64,000 bases of DNA from a bacterium (GTDB taxonomy: Bacteria; Spirochaetota; Leptospiria; Leptospirales; Leptonemataceae): positions 124,001-188,000 of the forward strand of contig JANSYA010000010.1 in the NCBI GenBank assembly GCA_024742665.1, read 5' to 3'. Below the pieces are notes generated by a model, which saw only the letters and a list, made by a program, of their open reading frames with translations, did not search any database and had not been told where the DNA came from. This document shows, piece after piece, positions 58,991 to 64,000 of the stretch (the stretch's first letter is position 1; the number at the start of each line of letters is the position of its first letter). Both the position numbers and the translations under genes were made by a program.

Positions 58991-61206
58991 ACCCTGCCGC
59001 CGGCGATTTCAAAGAACGCCTGCGCGCGATCGCCCTGAGTCACGGCTACGATCTGGCCGGCTTTTCGCCTCTACGACTTCCCGAACAGGATCGGAATAAT
59101 CTCGAACGTTTCGCCCGCGAGGGTTACGCCGCCGGTATGGACTGGTTCGTTCGTCATCTGGATTTGCGTACGGACCCGGCGCGCCTTTTTCCGGGCGGCG
59201 AAAGCGCCCTGGTTCTGGGCACGTACTATCGCGATCAGAATATGGAAGCGGCATTGGCGAAGTCGCGTCGGCGCGTTTCGCGCTACGCCGGCGGCCGCGA
59301 TTACCATCGCCTGTTGCGCAAGAAAGGCAAGCGGCTGCTTGAGGCTCTGCGCGAAATCGATCCCGGGATTGACGGGCGCATCGTCGTCGACTCGGCGCCG
59401 GTGCCCGAGAAAATCCTGGCGCGCATGGCCGGCCTGGGCTGGCAGGGCAAACATACGAATTTGATTCACCCGGAAATCGGATCCTATTTTTTTCTGAGCG
59501 TGCTGCTGCTGAACCGCGAACTTCCCGGCGACGGACCGCTGCCGGATCTGTGCGGCGAATGCCGGCTGTGTCTGGACGCGTGTCCGACGGGCGCCCTTTT
59601 CGAAGAATACAAAATCGACGCGGCGCGCTGTATTTCGTATCTTACGATTGAACGCGATGAATCGGTTTCGATTCGATCAAGCCTTGATACGGCGGTCAGT
59701 GCGAAGGCCGGCGAGGTCTTGAAGTACGACGACTGGGTTTTCGGCTGCGATGTTTGCCAGGAAGTCTGTCCGTACAATCGCAACCGGCGCAGCCGCGATC
59801 GAAGCACGCGGGAGCCCGCCTTCTTGATGCGATCGGAAGTTGGCGATTTTATGGCGGCCGACGACGGGCAGTTCGAACGAGATGCGCCCGTCGCTGCGGC
59901 GGCGTCCGCGTCCGATGCGTCGCCTGCTTTTCCGGAGGAATTGTTCGTCGGCAGTCCCCTGGGACGCGCGGGCGCGGCGAAGCTGCGTCAGAATATCGCC
60001 TATGTCCGCAGAAAAAAAGTGAAAATAAAGGCCAAGACTGACCATCTGAATCTGCGCCCGCTACACGCGTGGTATGGCAAGTCGAAGCGGGATCTGCCCT
60101 TTCGTCGGACCCGGGACGTGTATCCGATCTGGGTATCGGAAGTGATGCTGCAGCAAACCCGCGTCGCGGCCATGCTGCCGAAGTATCTCGAATTCACGCG
60201 GCGCTTTCCGGATCTGGCGGCTCTGGCGGCGGCGCCGGAAGCGGAGGTGCTCGCCGCCTGGCAGGGTCTCGGCTACTATTCCCGCGCGCGAAATTTACGA
60301 AAGGGCGCCCGCTATATTTTAGAACAGCACGACGGCGACTTTCCTTCGGAGCTTTCGGCCGCTCTGAAAGTACCGGGCGTGGGACCCTATACGGCCGCCG
60401 CCATTCTTTCGATTGCATTAAACCAGCCGACCGCCGTGCTCGACGGCAATGTCAAGCGGGTGCTGGATCGCCTGCTGGGATTGACGCGTGCCGGGCGAGC
60501 GACCGATGGCAAAAATAGCGACGGCGGCGAAAATGGCGATTGGGCGGTCAGCGACGCCGAATACGCGCGGCAGGCCGATCGACTGATCGAGCTGCGCGGG
60601 CGAACGACGCCCGGTGATCACAACCAGGCCATGATGGAACTCGGCGCCGTGATTTGCGTTCCCGGTCGGCCCGACTGCGCGCCCTGTCCGCTGCGAAGCC
60701 AGTGTGCGACGTACGCGGAAGATCCAACGGGCGCCATCGCCGCCGGCCTGCCGCCGAAAAAGAAAAAGCCGGACACGGTCGAACTGCGTCTGGACGCGAT
60801 GCTGATCTATAATCGGAAGCGCACGAAGCTGCTGGCTGTCCGGGAAGAGTCGTCGCGATTCTTTCGCCGACTGTGGTTTTTTCCGTATCGTTTTTCAGGC
60901 GCGGTTTATTTCGAGCCGGCGGCTGCGCCTGGACTTGAGGCGCTGTTGGAATCGGATGCGATCGGCGAAATCCGGCCGCTCGATCGGGGCTTTCGCCATA
61001 GCATTACGCACCACCGGATTGAAGGGCGCGTGATTCGCGGCCGGTTCAGCGGCCCTGAAAAACAGGCGCTGGAAATATTAAAAGCCGGGGCGACAGCCAC
61101 GGGCGCCGCTTCGATCGAATGGCGCTGGGTGCCCCTGGCGGATCTGCATGCGACTGTGGTGAGTTCGCTGGCGCGCAAGATCGAAAGCATCGCCGCCGGC
61201 GAGTGA
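58987..61206 (+). CDS. queG-mutY: Epoxyqueuosine reductase fused to A/G-specific adenine glycosylase (QueG-MutY)
   Basis: 739 residues from GTG 58987, overlapping the PilZ stop (GTGA). Residues 1-340 are QueG: VVDSAPVPEK with the catalytic Asp, cluster Cys 189/192/195/199 (CGECRLCLDACPTGAL) and 254/257/261. Residues ~352-739 are MutY: IWVSEVMLQQTRVA with Glu385, the helix-hairpin-helix KVPGVGPYTAAAI, AVLDGNVKRVLDR with Asp486, cluster Cys 557/564/567/573 (CVPGRPDCAPCPLRSQC) and a Nudix-like C-terminal domain (GFRHSITHHRIEG). Both active sites are complete. No stop lies between, and the linker (~335-352) is short and Lys-rich. QueG completes queuosine in tRNA; MutY removes A opposite 8-oxoG. 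Confidence 0.9.
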   Translation: MNPAAGDFKERLRAIALSHGYDLAGFSPLRLPEQDRNNLERFAREGYAAGMDWFVRHLDLRTDPARLFPGGESALVLGTYYRDQNMEAALAKSRRRVSRYAGGRDYHRLLRKKGKRLLEALREIDPGIDGRIVVDSAPVPEKILARMAGLGWQGKHTNLIHPEIGSYFFLSVLLLNRELPGDGPLPDLCGECRLCLDACPTGALFEEYKIDAARCISYLTIERDESVSIRSSLDTAVSAKAGEVLKYDDWVFGCDVCQEVCPYNRNRRSRDRSTREPAFLMRSEVGDFMAADDGQFERDAPVAAAASASDASPAFPEELFVGSPLGRAGAAKLRQNIAYVRRKKVKIKAKTDHLNLRPLHAWYGKSKRDLPFRRTRDVYPIWVSEVMLQQTRVAAMLPKYLEFTRRFPDLAALAAAPEAEVLAAWQGLGYYSRARNLRKGARYILEQHDGDFPSELSAALKVPGVGPYTAAAILSIALNQPTAVLDGNVKRVLDRLLGLTRAGRATDGKNSDGGENGDWAVSDAEYARQADRLIELRGRTTPGDHNQAMMELGAVICVPGRPDCAPCPLRSQCATYAEDPTGAIAAGLPPKKKKPDTVELRLDAMLIYNRKRTKLLAVREESSRFFRRLWFFPYRFSGAVYFEPAAAPGLEALLESDAIGEIRPLDRGFRHSITHHRIEGRVIRGRFSGPEKQALEILKAGATATGAASIEWRWVPLADLHATVVSSLARKIESIAAGE

Positions 61207-61274
61207 TTCGCGAAGCGGTCGGTGTCGTTTGAAAAGATTCGCGCAATGATTTCCGCAATGATTTCGGCGCGCAA

Positions 61275-61961
61275 TCAGGCGACCGGCGCTGATTGCAGAT
61301 GGTTCGTAATGCCGGCGGCGTGCATCTTCACTTTTACTTCGCACAGATAGTCGATGCATTCAGCCTGGGTTTTCGCCTGGACTTCGTTTTTGCCCCACAC
61401 GTACACGCCGTGATTGCGAACGGCGATCGCGGGCGTTTTCGGAAACTGCTCGATCGCAGCGCGCAGGGAATCCGTCAGCTCGCACTCCCGCGGCGTATTA
61501 TCGATTACGGGCAGGACGAAAGTGTCGTAGTAGCCGTGGCCCGAAAGACCTTTCAACATTTCGAGTTGAGTAAATTCGAGCGTAGAAATAAAGCCCGACT
61601 GGCGCTCGGCAAGCATGGTCGCGAGCACCACGTTGACCGAATGCGAATGCAGAACCGCGCCCGCGTCCCGCAGATCGTAGGCGGACTGAAAGAGCGGGGC
61701 GCACTCGCTGAGTTTCAAAGCGGGATTGGCCGCAGCTTCCACAACTTCGCCCTGCCGGTCGAGAACGAAGACGTCTTCCGGACGGATCTTTTCTTTTTCG
61801 ACGCCGCTCGGGGCCATGTAGATTTTTTCGCCGCGTTTGATCGAGATGCCGCCGCCGGTGCCGCTGACCCAGCCGAGAGTGTAAAAATTCTGACACATGC
61901 TCGAGACCATTTCTCGAATATTTTCGTTCGGGTTTTCGTTCGAATTCTGGTTCTGGGACAT
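61275..61961 (-). CDS. mtnB: Methylthioribulose-1-phosphate dehydratase
   Basis: 228 residues, class II aldolase fold. After an Asn-rich leader (NQNSNENPNENI) come QNFYTLGWVSGTGGGISIK, KIYMAPSGVEKEKIRPEDVF, the zinc motif AVLHSHSVNVV and AIAVRNHGVYVWG with a third His. This matches MtnB/APIP, which dehydrates methylthioribulose-1-phosphate in the methionine salvage pathway. An L-fuculose aldolase is less likely because the GWVSGTGGG and MAPSGV elements are MtnB-like. No other salvage gene is in the window. A short direct repeat (GCAATGATTTCC) lies at 61243-61266. Confidence 0.88.
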   Translation of the reverse strand: MSQNQNSNENPNENIREMVSSMCQNFYTLGWVSGTGGGISIKRGEKIYMAPSGVEKEKIRPEDVFVLDRQGEVVEAAANPALKLSECAPLFQSAYDLRDAGAVLHSHSVNVVLATMLAERQSGFISTLEFTQLEMLKGLSGHGYYDTFVLPVIDNTPRECELTDSLRAAIEQFPKTPAIAVRNHGVYVWGKNEVQAKTQAECIDYLCEVKVKMHAAGITNHLQSAPVA

Positions 61962-62021
61962 GCGGGTCTCCTGGGGAATCGTACGCGCTTCGGCGTCTCG
62001 TGGTTTCGCGTCGCGTCGCGC

Positions 62022-64000
62022 TCAAAAGTCGGTCTGGAACACCACACCGCTGTTCTTTTCAATATAGTCCAGATGAAAAAAGGCGTCACGCACTTCCTGA
62101 TGAAAGCGGCGCTCCTGGTAGGCGTTATAACGATGCGCGGTCTGGTACGCCCCGCTGACATTCGCCAGATAAAAGACCAGGCCGATCACGCCGAAGATTC
62201 CGGAGCCGATATGCGGACTGTCGGAGCGCCTTTCCAGATCGTACATGATCGCCGCCGAGCCGAGGAACATTCCGTTAAAAAACAGCGCAGTGATCCCGTC
62301 GACGGTATGGCCCGCGTAAATCTGGCCGGCGCCGGGTAAGATCGTGGAAAACCCCGCCGCCAGCCAGGCGTTTTTGCGATCCAGAGATTCGTATTCGTCC
62401 AGGCTCGTGAGCAGCCGCCCGCTCATTCGACGAACCTGCTCGTCGTCGGCGGACTGCTGTAAATTCGAATAGTACTGCCGGACCCGCTCGTATTCGCCGG
62501 ACTCCAGGTACACCGCGCCGCCGAGCAGACGGGCCTGGTCTTTCTGGCTCTCGCTGAAATCGTCTCGATCGAGAATGCGGCTTTGAGCGGTGAGTCCCTG
62601 GAATGCCCAGCCGCTGCGAAAGGCGGCGAACATACTCAGGTACAGATGGCGATAGTCGCGCCGATCATTGATAAAGACCAGGCTTTCGCGATACTTTTGA
62701 TCGTGCATCAGACTCAGGCTCAGCTTCGCGCGCACGGCCAGAGCCTCGTTTGATTTTGCATTTGTTTTCGCGTCGCCTGTGTTTGAAGGCGATGTCTGAG
62801 ACGACGACTGCGAAGACGGCAGCTGACGCAGCCGGCGATCGTACTCGATGCGGGCCAGATCGTAGCGTCCCCGGCTGTAATAATAATCGCCCAGATTTCC
62901 GCCGACCCGCAGCCCGCCCGCGAAAGCATCGCCGCTTTTCGTTTGCTGCTGCGTCGTCGGTTCGCCGGCGCCCGGCTGCGCGTGCAGCGGATGCCCGCCG
63001 CCGAGCAGGGAGATGCCGGCCAGCGCGCCGAATATCCAGAGTGCCGCCGCTCCGGCACTGCGCCGGTCGGCGTCGGCGAAAGCGCTGCGGCCTTCTTCGC
63101 CGAACAGATATTTGATCAAACGGTCCCGGTCGGCGTCGCGGATGCGTGCGAACTCCACCTGGATCTGCGACTGTTCTACATGCAGCGCGATGATCCGGGC
63201 CGTGGAGCGCAGAGTATAGCGCGCATCTAATTCGAGACTGAGGTCGAGGGCATCCCCCGGGCGCGCTTCGATTTTTCGCGCGTCGTTGAATTCCAGTAAG
63301 GCTCCGCCGCCGCTCAGATTGATCGTATGCCCTTCAAGTTTTCCGAGCCGCGCGGGCAGGCGCAGTTCCCGGCGAAAGTGTTTGCGATTCTGGCGACGAA
63401 GAATCCGTCCGCGGTTGTGCGAAAGCACCGCCTGCGTTCCGGCTGATCCGGCCGCGTCTTCAGTTGCGATTAAACTCGCTTCAAACATATAAAATCCTTC
63501 CCGGCGGCGAAAACTGAGTTCGAGGTCCCGCTTGCGTTTCCAGTCGGCCGGCAAATCGTTTATGATTTCGACATCCAGATGCGCCGGGTGGACTTCGCGC
63601 ACGCGAAAGAGCGGCTCGCCCTCCGTCGAATGCAGCAGCGTGTCGACGGGCAGATCCGCCGTCGACCGTACAATGCGCCCGCTGGACTGCGCGCGAAATC
63701 CCAGCCGCACGCCCAGGGCCGCGAAGGGCCGGGCCGCCCCCGGCGTTTCGTGTTCGCGGTACTCCGTCTGCAGCAGCGCGTCGAGAGCCGCCTGAAAGAT
63801 TTCGCGATCCCGGAGCAGGGTGTGCAGCTCCTCGTCGGGGCGCGGTAGATAAGCGGCCAGACGTCGCAGCAACTGGCGATCGCCGGGCGGCAGGCGCAGC
63901 TCGTGACAGCCTTCAATGAAACGGCTTTCGCTGAGGGCGACGCGTTCGCGCCGGCGGCCGGCCTGGATCCGGCGATACAGGTACGCGTAGCCGAAAACGA
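62022..64000 (-). CDS. PilZ-TM-TPR-TM membrane protein, N-terminus beyond window
   Basis: The frame is open to the right edge, so only the C-terminal ~659 residues are seen; TTG at 63872 is not needed as start because codons continue upstream (LYRRIQAGRRRERVALSESR). Parts in order: beta domain; PilZ with RRELR and NLSGGG; a hydrophobic segment ALWIFGALAGISLLGG; a Gln/Ser-rich linker; TPR-like helices (NLGDYYYSRGRYDLARIEYD; LLGGAVYLESGEYERVRQYY); and a C-terminal membrane pair with GAGQIYAGHTVDGITALFFN, like DUF5683-type proteins. The PilZ part would sit in the cytoplasm and the TPR part outside. Partner unknown. Confidence 0.75.
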   Translation of the reverse strand, partial: VFGYAYLYRRIQAGRRRERVALSESRFIEGCHELRLPPGDRQLLRRLAAYLPRPDEELHTLLRDREIFQAALDALLQTEYREHETPGAARPFAALGVRLGFRAQSSGRIVRSTADLPVDTLLHSTEGEPLFRVREVHPAHLDVEIINDLPADWKRKRDLELSFRRREGFYMFEASLIATEDAAGSAGTQAVLSHNRGRILRRQNRKHFRRELRLPARLGKLEGHTINLSGGGALLEFNDARKIEARPGDALDLSLELDARYTLRSTARIIALHVEQSQIQVEFARIRDADRDRLIKYLFGEEGRSAFADADRRSAGAAALWIFGALAGISLLGGGHPLHAQPGAGEPTTQQQTKSGDAFAGGLRVGGNLGDYYYSRGRYDLARIEYDRRLRQLPSSQSSSQTSPSNTGDAKTNAKSNEALAVRAKLSLSLMHDQKYRESLVFINDRRDYRHLYLSMFAAFRSGWAFQGLTAQSRILDRDDFSESQKDQARLLGGAVYLESGEYERVRQYYSNLQQSADDEQVRRMSGRLLTSLDEYESLDRKNAWLAAGFSTILPGAGQIYAGHTVDGITALFFNGMFLGSAAIMYDLERRSDSPHIGSGIFGVIGLVFYLANVSGAYQTAHRYNAYQERRFHQEVRDAFFHLDYIEKNSGVVFQTDF

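Noticed and set aside
58987..61206. QueG-MutY fusion as a sequencing frameshift
   Set aside because: The frame is the same on both sides and each domain is complete with normal spacing, so no frameshift is needed to explain it; only reads could still show a missed stop.

Overview
The window is a gene-dense, GC-rich stretch of a Gram-negative chromosome. It carries LPS heptosyltransferase and LptF-type genes, TolC/HlyD secretion genes, a bactofilin, many TPR proteins, PilZ proteins and short spirochaete-style lipoproteins. I read it as a spirochaete, probably order Leptospirales (a Leptonema/Turneriella-like high-GC member rather than low-GC Leptospira). The lipoprotein at 31566-31946 resembles a small leptospiral lipoprotein family as I remember it. 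The genus is not determined. No rRNA, tRNA, insertion sequence, prophage or CRISPR array was seen.

Layout. 1-9 kb: an M23 peptidase tail, a WaaF-like heptosyltransferase divergent from an extended LptF permease, a coiled-coil protein, and two large envelope proteins (TPR-propeller-VWA and TPR). 9-13.7 kb: a second M23 peptidase divergent from an ECF-like sigma factor and its possible partner, then an ArsR regulator with two SRPBCC proteins behind a perfect palindrome that covers the regulator's start codon. 13.7-26.3 kb: replication and transcription core. dnaE is divergent from a MerR-TPR protein, with DnaA-box-like sites between them. A 54-bp tandem repeat array follows, then rpsU-yqeY-dnaG-rpoD, a classical macromolecular-synthesis arrangement. 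26.3-32.4 kb: accessory envelope region with a HlyD-type adaptor and an ABC exporter whose ATPase motifs are all degenerate, divergent from a TolC-like protein and a small lipoprotein, flanked by two hotdog thioesterases.

32.4-41.3 kb: a LysR regulator divergent from leuC-leuD (two strong hairpins lie between leuC and leuD), folD, a DUF1801/Nudix pair, a high-potential iron-sulfur protein, and an rlmB-cysS pair. 41.3-50.2 kb: soluble lytic transglycosylase, a TPR protein, a conserved hypothetical, bactofilin, pdxA, a small membrane protein, and a WecA/MraY-type transferase. 50.2-54.3 kb: dapA-dapB-cdaA-cdaR-acpS, an overlapping run linking diaminopimelate synthesis, c-di-AMP synthesis and acyl carrier protein activation. 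54.3-64 kb: a Ppx/GppA phosphatase overlapping a membrane-anchored MutS-like ATPase, a PilZ protein overlapping an in-frame QueG-MutY fusion, mtnB, and a PilZ-TPR membrane chimera that runs off the window end.

Most likely to be new: the QueG-MutY fusion with both active sites intact; the motif-degenerate ABC exporter system; the PilZ-TPR chimera; the DnaA-box dnaE/MerR-TPR control region; the paired hairpins inside leuCD; and the 54-bp repeat array. All functional calls rest on reading motifs by eye. No database search was run.
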